Assembly: GCA_012064385.1 (NCBI GenBank)
Contig: QRDG01000529.1
Location: 1,563,898 to 1,627,897, forward strand
From: Puccinellia tenuiflora
Lineage: Eukaryota > Streptophyta > Magnoliopsida > Poales > Poaceae
DNA length: 64,000 bases
Reading direction: 5' to 3'
A program made the translations under genes and the position numbers. Under the pieces are notes generated by a model. That model was not told the DNA's origin and did no database searches. It worked only from the letters and a program-made list of their open reading frames with translations. Below, piece by piece: positions 1-9,179 of the stretch; position 1 is the first letter of the stretch; the number at the start of each line of letters is the position of its first letter.

Positions 1-1318
1 TTATAGGGCAAGCTCTTGTCGTCCTCTTTCCAACAAAATTGGGGCCCTCTCTTTTTCCTCAGACCTTTGCATCTGTGTGGTGCGCCTCTGGATAGGGGTC
101 CGGAGCTCCTCCGGAGGGTGCCCGGAGTCTCCGGCCTGGCTGGAGTCTCCGGCCTTGCTGGAGTCTCCGGCCCCAAGGACCGGAATCTCCGGCCTCCCCG
201 ATGACCCAGCAGGCCGGAGTCTCCGGTCACTTACTCCGGAGTCTCCGGCCTGGACAGGCTCCAACGGCTAGTTTTTGGGGGAGGCTATAAAAAGCCTCCT
301 CCCCCCCCCCCCCAAAACCGGTGGCTGGCTTTGCTCACCTGTTCTTGCTATTCCCTTTTGTTCTAATCCTTGTGAGCTTGATTCCTCTCTTCCCCTCCAA
401 TGATTCTTGCCCAAATTTAGGGTTTCAAGTGAGGAGATCTAGATCTACCATTCCACCAATCAAATTCTCCTCTAAGTGAGGGGAACCTTGTGGATCTAGA
501 TTTGGGGTTGCTTTGTGCTCATCCCTTTGTTCTTCCTCTCTTATTCCCTCCATAGCATTAGTTGCTTTGGTTGGAATTTGGGAGTGAAGGATTTGAGCAC
601 TTTGTGTTCTCTTGCCTTTTTGCATTTGTTGCATCGGGTTGCTCTCTCCACGGTGATACGTGAAGTTGAAGGTTGAAGAGCTTGTTACTCTTGGGTGCAT
701 TGTGTTCCCAAGAGCTTGTTGCCTCTTGGGTGCATTGTGTACCCTAGACGGTTGGAGGTGCCGCGAAGACTTCGAGTTGTGAAGCTCCGGCACGAGTTTG
801 GGAGCCCCCAATTGAGTTGTGGGTGTGTGCCCGAAAGAGAAGTTGTAAAGGGCTCCGGAATCCGCCCCGAAGGATTCCGATAGTGGAAGGTGAACCAATC
901 CCTTGGGTGAGGTTCATCGGAGAATAGGGTGAGGCCTTTGTGGCATCTTGAGTAGGCCTCTTGTGGCGAGCTCACATCCCTCCAACGAGACGTACTCCCT
1001 TAACAAGGAGGAACTCGGGAATACATCCTCGTCTCCGCGTGCCTCGGTTATTTCTATAACCGAGCTTTACTTATGCAATTTACATTGTGATACCCTTCGT
1101 GCTTGAAGTTCTCTTCTATAGCTATCACCTTGTTGCTTGAATTGCTTAGCATAAGTTGTTGGTGCACATAGGTGAGCCTAGTAATTAGGTTGTTGGCTTG
1201 TTAATTTAAACACATAGTTTTATTCCGCAATTATCAAGCCCCTAATTAGAAAAAGTTTTAATCGCCTATTCACCCCCCCCCCCCTCTAGGCGACATCTCG
1301 GGCATAGTTGTTCTTTCA
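1..1318 (+). mobile_element. LTR copy A (partial, cut by window start)
   Basis: This is the 3' part of a long non-coding LTR that aligns by eye with the complete copy at 21321-23888. They share the stretch beginning 'ttatagg.. agctcttgt', the 'gaggggaacc' region, the 'ccctagacggttgg' block and the terminal 'cctctaggcgacatctcg ... TTCTTTCA'. It ends in CA at 1318 and interrupts Copia protease coding sequence, which resumes at 1319. The expected 5-bp target duplication would be CCATT (1319-1323), but its partner lies outside the window. Around 121-262 it carries about six copies of a palindromic iteron of the form CCGGAGTCTCCGG. It has no protein-coding capacity. Confidence 0.8.
121..262. repeat. 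Palindromic iteron array (CCGGAGTCTCCGG type)
   Basis: About six irregularly spaced copies of a near-perfect palindrome centred on GAGTCTC, some with one substitution, lie inside LTR copy A. Related LTRs in the window carry arrays with a different core at the equivalent place: CCGGAAGTACCGG-like in copy B and CCGGTAGTACCGG-like in copy C. The role is unknown; the position suggests the U3 regulatory part of the LTR. Confidence 0.8.
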
Positions 1319-1323
1319 CCATT

Positions 1324-1648
1324 TTCATCGCGCCTTGTGATGAGGAGGTATTCCTTACCACCCTCGTCATCGGTCCCAATATGGAAACCATTGGCGCGAA
1401 TAGCTTTGAAGCTCAAGAGAGTGCGAGTAGCCTCTGGGCACAACGATGCGTCATCTATGACCAAAGTCGTTCCCATGGGGGATTACAATAGTGGATCTTC
1501 CAGAGCCTACTATTTTCGGACCGCAGCCGGCGATCGTCATAATACTACCCGGAGACTTTTGAATTGACTCGAAGTATTTATCATCTCTCAAGATGGTATT
1601 TGTTGATCCACTGTCCGCAAGGCACATTTCCTCCATTGGGGGCGCCAC
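1324..1648 (-). pseudogene. Copia protease fragment, frameshifted
   Basis: Minus-strand coding contains the retroviral-type aspartic protease signature ADSGST (about 1617-1600), followed by a YFESIQ-like and a GSGRS-like segment. The frame then breaks at a run of C's near 1478 and continues one register over (start 1476) before it meets LTR copy A. The single-base frame break and the insertion make this a dead pol fragment. Confidence 0.65.
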
Positions 1649-1891
1649 ACGTGTTCTAAAATATTTGCATCAAGTTAACATAATGAAGCGAGGAAGTAGC
1701 GACATTACATAAGACATGCACACATATCTGAGAACATAACATGCCATCACATTCAAATAGAGGAATTAATGAACGATAACCGAATGTCATTCAAGCACCG
1801 AAATAATGAATATGTTTTGCTCTTATAGAGCTTACAAAGCAAATGTATCTCAAATAGCCTAAGAAATCATGATAGATAAAACGAGTGGAGT

Positions 1892-2390
1892 CTAGACGGG
1901 CAAAGAGAACGCGTTGTTCACTTCACACTCAATCTCCAACTTTGAGAACTGCTCCTCAGTGAGTGCGCCAGGGAGCACCATGTGCTCAACCTCCACAGAG
2001 ATGCCGACGTCCGACGGGACCGTCGGGGTCGTCTCCATGGGCACCATGGTTGATGCAGCCGCAGGCAGAGGTGGTGGCGGTGGAAGGAGCTCAGACGCCG
2101 CCGGGGGTGCCGGTGGTGCCTCCCACTGAACTGAGGCGAGGTGCGATTCACGCACCTTCTTACTAGCCTTGTATTCTGCCACAACATCCTTAGGCGCACG
2201 ACACTGGCATGAGAAGTGTTCTGTAGAGCCACACCGGTAGCAGTCCTGGGTCCTCTGCTCCCCCTTGCCTGGTTGATGTTGCTGAGCCTGGCGAGGAGGG
2301 CGAGGTGCCTTCTTGCCCTTCCTGCCCCTCTTCTTCTTAAGAGGTGCGCGGACCTTGAAGGCATAACGCGCAGCCGCTTTTCAGTCCGGC
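1892..2390 (-). pseudogene. Copia gag C-terminal fragment with CCHC knuckle
   Basis: The minus-strand reading frame runs from a basic region (KKKRGRKGKK) through the CX2CX4HX4C zinc knuckle typical of Copia nucleocapsid, into a Pro/Ala-rich tail ending at a stop at 1892. Capsid sequence upstream of the basic region is absent. The frame has no independent function and belongs to the surrounding element. Confidence 0.7.
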
Positions 2391-2739
2391 CCGAACGGCA
2401 GCAGGCCGAAACTGGGCTGAAACAAGGCCGCGGTCCACCTGACTGGGCTTTCCCACTGGTCCAGCACGGGCCCAGCCGAAACCCTAGGCGGCGGCCGCAC
2501 GCTCAAGGCGAGCCAGAGGCTCGAGCCATGGCGGCGGTCGGCTGCCATCGGGCTCTAGGCCGGGGCTATGAGGCGTGCGGGCACCGAGCGCGGGCGCGGC
2601 GGCCGGCCAGCAGGGCTCGGCGACGCGGGATGGAGTGGCGGCGGGCCAGCAGGGAGCGCGGCGGCCGGCCAACAGGGCAAGGTGACGCGTTGGGGGTGCG
2701 GCTATCAGAGGCGCGAGCGGCGCGTCGAGCGGGCAGCGC

Positions 2740-4044
2740 TGAAAGGGGATCGTATGAGCACCTAGAGGGGGGGGGGGTGAATAGGTGCTACCCAATTTTT
2801 AATTCTTTTTCAATTTAGGCTTGACACAAAAGATAAATTCTCTAGAAATGCAACTACGGTGAATTTATCTATATGACAAGCATACTAAGTAACTAGGCAA
2901 TTAACGAAACAAGTAAAGGAAAGAGATAACCGAGAGAGGAAGCACGCGGAGACAAGGGTGTATTCCCGAGTTCCTCCTTGTTAAGGGAGTACGTCTCGTT
3001 GGAGGGGTGTGAGTTCGCCACAAAGGCCTACTCAACGCCACGAAGGCCTCACCCTATTCTCCGATGAACCTCGCCACAAAGGCCTAGTCCACCTTCCACT
3101 ATCGGAGCCCTTCGAGGCGGATTCCGGAGCCTTTACAACGGTCTTGGGGCACACACCCACAACTTAATTGGGGGCTCCCAGATCAACAATCTGTAGCAAT
3201 TACAACAAATGATAAGAACAACAAGCTAGGTCAACACAAGGCTAACCCTAGAAATGAGATCCTTCAAATGAATGAAGGGGAAATGAAAAACTGCTCGGTG
3301 GAGTTGTAGATCCGAGGCTTCTCCTTCAATCCTCCAAGAATCAATGGATTTGGGTGGAGGGATTGAGAGATCTTCGAATTTTGGGGCTTGAGCTTGCTAG
3401 GGCATTAATGGAGGTGAGAGAAATGAACAAGCTTAACTATTCCAAGGTAGGTGAAGGAGCTTTTATACTCCTTCACAAAAACTGGCCGTTGGGAGGCCTC
3501 TTCATCCCGCAGCGCCGGAAGTACCGCCCGGAGGGCCGGTACTTCCGGTCCTTCATTCAACGGTCTTCTTCGGCGTCGTCCAGTTCCCGCAGGGCCGGAA
3601 GTACCGCTGGGAGGCCCGGTACTTCTGGTTTGGCGGAAGTACCGGTGGCACTTCCGGTGCTACTTCCGGAAACTATACCGAAGCTCATTTTCATAAGCGG
3701 TATTGGTTCCGGAAGTGGCTCCGGAAGTAACCAGCGGTAGTACCGCTGAACACGCCGGTACTTCCGGTTTAGCGGAAGTACAGGTGTTACTTCCGGTGCA
3801 ACTTTCGGGGACATTCCAGTACCGAAAACCAAAAACGGAAATGCCTCCGGAAGTTCTGCCGGAACTTTCCAGCGGTAGTACCGGTGATTTGACCGGTACT
3901 TCCGGTGAACCCTGAAGAAACTACTTTGCTCATCTTTTCGCGACGATTCTTTTGAAATTCCTACACAACTGAGATTAAACATTAGAGCACTTAATTGTAT
4001 TGTTGTTAACATCAAAACCAATGAGGTTGGCACATGTTCTTTCA
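2740..4044 (-). mobile_element. Solo LTR, copy B
   Basis: The segment begins TGAAAGG and ends TCTTTCA, and is flanked by identical 5-bp target duplications AGCGC at 2735-2739 and 4045-4049. With no internal domain, this is a solo LTR of 1305 bp. Its 2940-3180 part is the reverse complement of copy A around 830-1070. From about 3510 to 3910 it is packed with CCGGAAGTACCGG/CGGTACTTCCGG palindromes. It sits in the GC-rich leader of the Copia remnant. Confidence 0.88.
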
Positions 4045-4327
4045 AGCGCGAGCGGCGGGACGTCCGACCAGCAGGGCCAGATGGCGCGACGGCGACCCGC
4101 TCGCGGCGGCGGTGCGCGGCAGTGTGTAGCCGGCCGTGGTGCGGCATGCGCAGGCACTACCAGCATGCGGCGTTTCGTGGCCGTAGATTGCGCGGACGCG
4201 GGGGCGCGCACCGACGACGGCGTTAGCTGGCGCCGACGCGGTGGCTTGCGGGGATGGAAGAGGCTCGAGGTTCTCGATGTCGACTACGGAGCACGGTCAT
4301 CTGGACCGATGACGTCACGTAGTGCGC

Positions 4328-4489
4328 GGCTCGGTGTGTGGCATGGCGGCTCGGCCGACCTGGGCAACACACGAGTGGCTCTACGGCGGCCGACGACGGC
4401 GCTACGTGGTGGACGGCTCGGTGTGTGGCATGGCGGCTCGGCCGACCTGGGCAACACACGACGAGCGGCTCCACGGCAGCCGACGACGT
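4328..4489. repeat. Tandem repeat, 87-bp unit, two copies
   Basis: A block starting 'ggctcggtgtgtggcatgg' at 4328 recurs at 4415, nearly identical over 47 bp and then diverged over the rest of the unit. It lies in the leader of the Copia remnant. The open frames seen across it are repeats, not a recognised protein. Confidence 0.8.
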
Positions 4490-4891
4490 CTTTTACGTCA
4501 ACACCAAGAACATCTCGGTTGTCAATTTTCGTCGTCCATTCATCTGGAATCAAGACTGCGTGTGGCACAGCTGGTGCATCGCGGCGGTACCGTGATCATC
4601 CGGATCACGTTTATGTACCGACTCCCTACAGTGTAGTCATCAAATCCGCTCATCTTGCGAGATCCATCGACATTGGTCGGCGACATCAGGTCTGCTCAGA
4701 TCTCGTGAGGGAAATCCACACCGTAGGTGTAAAGATAATCCGAATAAAACGAATTGCAAAACAAAATCATAAGAGATGGGGGGATTGTTCTTGCGATCGG
4801 ATCTAGATTATACCTTCGCGATCAACGATGAGAGCCTGCTTGATGGAGGCTCGATGCAGATCAGTTGGTGGAGCGGTACGTGCTGATAACG

Positions 4892-5169
4892 TGTTCCACA
4901 ACCTTTACCGACGAGTCCAGTCCAAGGGCGTGGAGCGAGATCGTAGTCGAAGTAGTCATACACACGAAGATCAATCACAGACGCAGAAAGTAAATTGACA
5001 CAGAGATATCGGTGTGACAGATCTTTATTATTATATTGTCTCTCTTCATACAATATAGGGTATATATATGCGAGAATGGTAGGTGGACGGAGGACCAAAT
5101 CTAGTGAAACTTGCACCTTAAAAAAGGTGGGGCCCCACCATCTGGTTGCGGCTGGACGGTTTCCCAACA
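4892..5169 (-). repeat. 5' LTR of the Copia remnant
   Basis: On the minus strand this 278-bp segment starts TGTTGGGAA and ends TGTGGAACA, giving the TG...CA ends of an LTR, and is followed at once by a Copia-like primer-binding sequence. The inner part contains TATA-like 'tatatata' near 5050-5060. The matching 3' LTR would lie to the left of the window. Confidence 0.7.
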
Positions 5170-5647
5170 TAAACCATCGCCTGGAGAAAAAATCGTGTAA
5201 GTGATGATTTGTGGAAAAGATGGAGTAGGAGGTGGTGAAAGTTGCAATTACCTCGATGATTCCGGTAGTGACACTTCACAGCCGACATCGGCAAATAATC
5301 CGCCGTCAGCCCAGAACATTTCAGCCACGAAGACAAAGCAGCCACCGCGAGAAGAGATCAATAGAGAAGGACTGCACACTCAGTCAGTCACCCATGCACG
5401 CGTCACCGTGCCTATATGTCTATGAATTTGACCATTGAATATTTTGACCATGACCGACGACGATACAAGAACGAGTAGGCGAGATTAACTGTAAACCGCA
5501 CCGGCCACGTACGTAGACCACATGCGCAAATTATTACGTGGATTTTGACCGAACAAGAGCACGGTTGTTCTCGCTCGTCTCGATATTTTATTGACACCGA
5601 AAAAACGTCAAACCCCTCAGTGGCGCTGACCTCCGATCGATCGGCAC

Positions 5648-5656
5648 CTATAAATA
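5648..5656 (+). promoter_or_regulatory. TATA box of the ERF gene
   Basis: CTATAAATA lies 124 bp upstream of the ERF start codon, at a spacing typical of a short 5' leader. About 470 bp separate it from the Copia 5' LTR end, so the element borders the gene's proximal promoter. Confidence 0.65.
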
Positions 5657-5779
5657 CGCGCAGGCATGTGCACGAACCATTCAAGAACTCGAGATCAAGT
5701 ACTCCTACGAGCGTGGTCTGAAGAGATCGACGGAGTCCCAGGCGAGAGATCGGCGTGCCCCGCCGGAGAGTAGCTAGCG

Positions 5780-6334
5780 ATGCATACGCTGCGACCTGTG
5801 GGCCGGCGGGCGGCTTGCGGCGGCGAAAGGGACGTCCGGCGGCGGTGCCCGTACAAGGGCGTGAGGCGGCGGCAGTGGGGGAAGTGGGTGTCGGAGATCC
5901 GGGTGCCCGGGACGCGGGAGCGGCTGTGGCTCGGCTCCTACGCCACCGCCGAGGCGGCCGCCGTCGCGCACGACGCCGCCGTCTGCCTCCTCCGCGGCGG
6001 CTCCGGTACTGGCCTCAACTTCCCGGGCCGCGCGGCTGCCTACGGCCACGTCCTCCGTCTGGGCGCGGGCCGGCAGCTGTCGCCACGCTCGGTGCAGCGC
6101 GTGGCCTCCGACGCTGGCATGGCCGCCGACGCGCAGCTTGTGGAGCTGCGCGAGCGTGTGCCTACCCGGCCAGGCGGCCAGGATGTGGCGGCCGGCATTG
6201 GCGCCGCGCACGGTGGAGCAGGTGCGGGAGAGCAGGTGGCTTATGGAGGATGGAGGAGCTGCACCGGCACCGGTAGCGAGCAGCTTGTCTACGGGGAGCT
6301 GAGTGTAGACGACATGGAGATCGTGATGTTCTAG
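5780..6334 (+). CDS. AP2/ERF transcription factor, DREB-like (ERF012/014-type)
   Basis: An intronless gene encodes 184 residues. The AP2/ERF DNA-binding domain spans about residues 25-83 and starts YKGVRRRQWGKWVSEIRVPG. It keeps the WLGSY strand and the amphipathic helix AEAAAVAHDAA, ending LNFPG. Val in KWVSEIR is the DREB-subfamily residue. A downstream LSPRSVQRVA segment matches the (M/L)SPxSxQRVA motif of small group II/III ERFs, and the end is acidic (DDMEIVMF). Such proteins bind DRE/GCC-type elements in stress and developmental responses; the specific target here is not known. The start is the first ATG after the TATA box; the AP2 domain follows within 25 residues. Codon use is strongly GC3-rich, as in grass single-exon genes. 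Other long frames over this region are shadows. Confidence 0.9.
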   Translation: MHTLRPVGRRAACGGERDVRRRCPYKGVRRRQWGKWVSEIRVPGTRERLWLGSYATAEAAAVAHDAAVCLLRGGSGTGLNFPGRAAAYGHVLRLGAGRQLSPRSVQRVASDAGMAADAQLVELRERVPTRPGGQDVAAGIGAAHGGAGAGEQVAYGGWRSCTGTGSEQLVYGELSVDDMEIVMF

Positions 6335-6493
6335 CCATTGTAGATCGACAGAATTTGCAGATCAATAGCGTTGCGAAAAGAAGTTCGTCCCTCGAGTAAA
6401 GATTCAGCAAGTATACGCCTGCTAACAGTGCGGCGTATAGTGCAGTGCAATGCTACTCATTTTCGTAACCTGATGACTTGTCATAGTTGTATA

Positions 6494-6960
6494 TTTTTTT
6501 TTTCAAACAGCGGTAAAAGCTCTGCCAATTCTATTGTACTAGTAGAAGAAAAAGAAATGATATAAAGAAAACACATATTTACAACCCAGTAACACCTAAA
6601 GTCAGCTAAGATCATCATCTACCGCCCTAAAAGAAGGGAATGCCACACCTTGCCGTATGAAGGTCGCGTCATGGATTCACCTCGGAGGCTCGGAGAGCGG
6701 GTTCGAGCAAATCCCAAACGAAAGTTTCTGCAAGGAAACAACGTCCGCTTTGATAAATTGTAGCCAAACATTAACCCTTAAGACCCAACACACATCAAGA
6801 GCTCACACACACACTAGAAGTAGTGAGAATTCCAACGAGTCCACACACACACACAAGATCCTCCATGCACGTTTCAAGGACTCTAATGGTCGGCAATCTC
6901 CACGTCCTGAAAATCCCGTGACGCCAAAGATTGGACATTGAAGACAGTATCCCATGAAAA
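6494..6960 (-). mobile_element. Possible LINE 3'-end fragment
   Basis: On the minus strand the segment ends 'agcttttaccgctgtttg' followed by a poly(A) run (T run at 6494-6503), which resembles 3' ends of plant L1-type LINEs. No ORF2 domain is recognisable, and the left and right limits, apart from the poly(A), are guesses. Confidence 0.35.
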
Positions 6961-9179
6961 CCAATTTACCGTGGAAACATGAAAATTGATCATATAGACG
7001 TCACATTGAGAATGATTTTACATACATCGCACCTATATCCCTTGTGCGTCATTTAAATTAAGCCCCACCTACCTTTCTATTCCTTCACTAAGGTTTTAAT
7101 TAGATTTTGAAAGGTAAGAGGAGATTTGACATAAACTAGAATATGAAACTCCATTAAATGTACACACAAAATCTATATACTCCATTTCCAACTCACTAAA
7201 AGGAAGTATCAAATAATTAACCCATAGGGAAACTCACTAAAAGCTATATGAAACATACATTAATAACTCTATCGAAACTCGAACAACTATGAAATCCACG
7301 AAATAACTGGCTTAAAGAAGTTACGATGTTTTAGTTAAATTTCAAAAAAATTGACAATTTTGAAGACATATCCAACATTGGTCTGGTGTGAAAGATCTCC
7401 TCAAGAGAAAAATGAGGAGCAAGTTATCCTTTCTTTGTATTTCCAAAAGACGCGTTGAATTCAAAATATTTGGTCTATTTTTTGTTTGAACGAAAAATTA
7501 GATGGAAGGATTGATAAATGGGAGGGGAAGGTGGATTGCAGGTTGATTTTAATAAAATAGAGGGTTCTGAATGCAAAAAATATATGGGAACAAAGGTCTT
7601 AGGATCTGATCTGAACATGTTTGGATCCTATATTCCATAATTTAGTCTTCGTGTTTCGAGTGAAGGATTGTGTTTCAGTGGACATTTCTTTCCAAATTCC
7701 TAAGAGAAAGGATAATGTCAGAGCTACCAGATGGTTATATCATAGTAACATGTCATCAATGAACAACATGTTTTCCGTTAGTTATAAAGATATAGTATTT
7801 TATAGTTATATTTTCCACCTCACATTCTCACAAAGTGTCTAAGAGCCGTGTTTCTAACTCTTAATCTATGGTCCGCTTCTCTTCTCTCCCCTCTTCTTTC
7901 TCATCTAACTCGGTAAAAATATGTTATCTAAACTCTTGCATATTGTACTTACATCACCTTATTATATTCGTTCTAAAGCAACTCAGTATGTACTAGTCTC
8001 TGAATAAGTCCAGATATACTTTACGTAGAGCTACACAGGAAAGCAGTGGGATGAAGTGTACCTGCACTTTGACTACTTGACCAGAGAAGTGCCCGAGGAA
8101 GATCTTGCGATATGCATGTAACACATGGTGAATGGCTGTCAAAACTTTTAGTGCGTTATTACTTATTAGGGGCTAGAGAGCGTGGGTGTGTCCATGTGCT
8201 GTGCACCTATGGTGATGTGCACGTGAATGCGTGTGTGCAGTCTGCGCTTCCTTTCGTTACAACTTGAAGAGACCGCAAACAAAAAGCAAAACAGGGAGAG
8301 CGAAGGGCTCAGTGCTCCAACATGCCCATTTCCTACAGAGACATGCACTAGTAGAAAAGAAAAGGCGTGGAGCTTCTATTCTATGCTAGGAGTACCTGAC
8401 AATCTGCTCGGCTGAAGGAAAATTATCACACCTGTATTACAGAAGCTTCAAGTTCTGAAGTTCATGGTTCAATTCGAAATTTGGCCATCCAAATGCACTA
8501 CTCCACCAGTAGAGTTGATCTTTTTTTTTTTTAATCTCCCTATTCCGGACCACTAGAATCTTTTCACTGGCCGTCAGCAAGTTCATGAACCAGATGTAGA
8601 ATCACTCGTGAGATGCATGGACTCAGTGGATTAGTTAATTTATCAGCCAAACCTAAGATAACCAAGACCTGTCTACCCCCTTTTACCTCCGCTGAATGTT
8701 GTCTTGCCAGCCAAAAATGACATAGCCTTTTGACCTTCTGTTCGACACTGCAGAAGGTTCCAGAAACCAAAGGTTCTTTCTAGTCCACGGAATGCTCATG
8801 GATTTGGACCGTCTGATAGTGGAGAGGGGAAAAAGGCAGAGCAGCACGAGTGAGTACCAATCCATCTGATCCACAGTAAGTCCAAAGGATCTGGCAAATG
8901 CAAGCATGAAGCTCGGTTGGTCGAAGAGCTCATGTTATAACAATTTAGAAAATATTCTCCAAGCTTCAACTGTATCGAAAACTTGCTTTTAGAGCTGCCT
9001 ATATGCAGATTCTTGGCTGTGAATGAAACATACAAACCACCAACACAGAGGTTATTTGAGTACGACCAAACCATACATTTACACCATAAACGAGTTCCAT
9101 GTGAGATGTACATTCGTTCCAATTATGTACAGATTGGCAACAACACTACCTGTTGCAATTGTGCATGGGGCAACAACAT
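6961..9179. other. Gene-free stretch; 3' flank of UPF0301 gene
   Basis: The sequence is AT-rich with no supported gene. A short frame at 8047-8121, preceded by an AG, reads like a terminal exon (WDEVYLHFDYL..., ending in a stop) but has no partner exon. The last few hundred bases (about 8860-9179) are probably 3' UTR of the minus-strand gene that ends at 9180. Confidence 0.4.

Larger units (their letters stand above)
1319..5169 (-). mobile_element. Degenerate Copia-type LTR retrotransposon
   Basis: Read on the minus strand, the element has a 5' LTR at 5169-4892 and a primer-site-like 'cgttatcagcacg' directly inside it. A gag C-terminus with a CCHC zinc knuckle (CYRCGSTEHFSCQC, about 2245-2204) follows a basic Lys/Arg stretch. 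Next comes a pol protease start with the aspartic motif ADSGST near 1615. The protease frame is shifted by one base at the C run near 1476-1480, so coding moves between 1648-1451 and 1476-1319. The N-terminal gag (UBN2-type) region is not recognisable; GC-rich non-coding sequence fills that place (2390-2735 and 4050-4860). LTR copy B interrupts it at 2740-4044 and copy A cuts it at 1319. TAAAC (5170-5174) is the probable target duplication copy. The element is not functional. Confidence 0.75.

Noticed and set aside
121..262. CRISPR-like spaced short repeats
   Set aside because: Repeats are palindromic LTR iterons with irregular spacing in a plant genome; no cas genes.
2216..2818. 200-codon plus-strand frame
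   Set aside because: Antisense to the Copia gag fragment and runs into solo LTR B.
4000..4806. 268-codon plus-strand frame
   Set aside because: Crosses the end of solo LTR B and the tandem repeat of the Copia leader; open because of GC content.
5755..6276. 173-codon plus-strand frame and its antisense partner
   Set aside because: Alternative frames over the ERF gene; only the 5780 frame has the AP2 domain.
8047..8121. Terminal-exon-like frame (WDEVYLHFDYL...)
   Set aside because: Too short, no upstream exon or splice partner found; kept only as a note.
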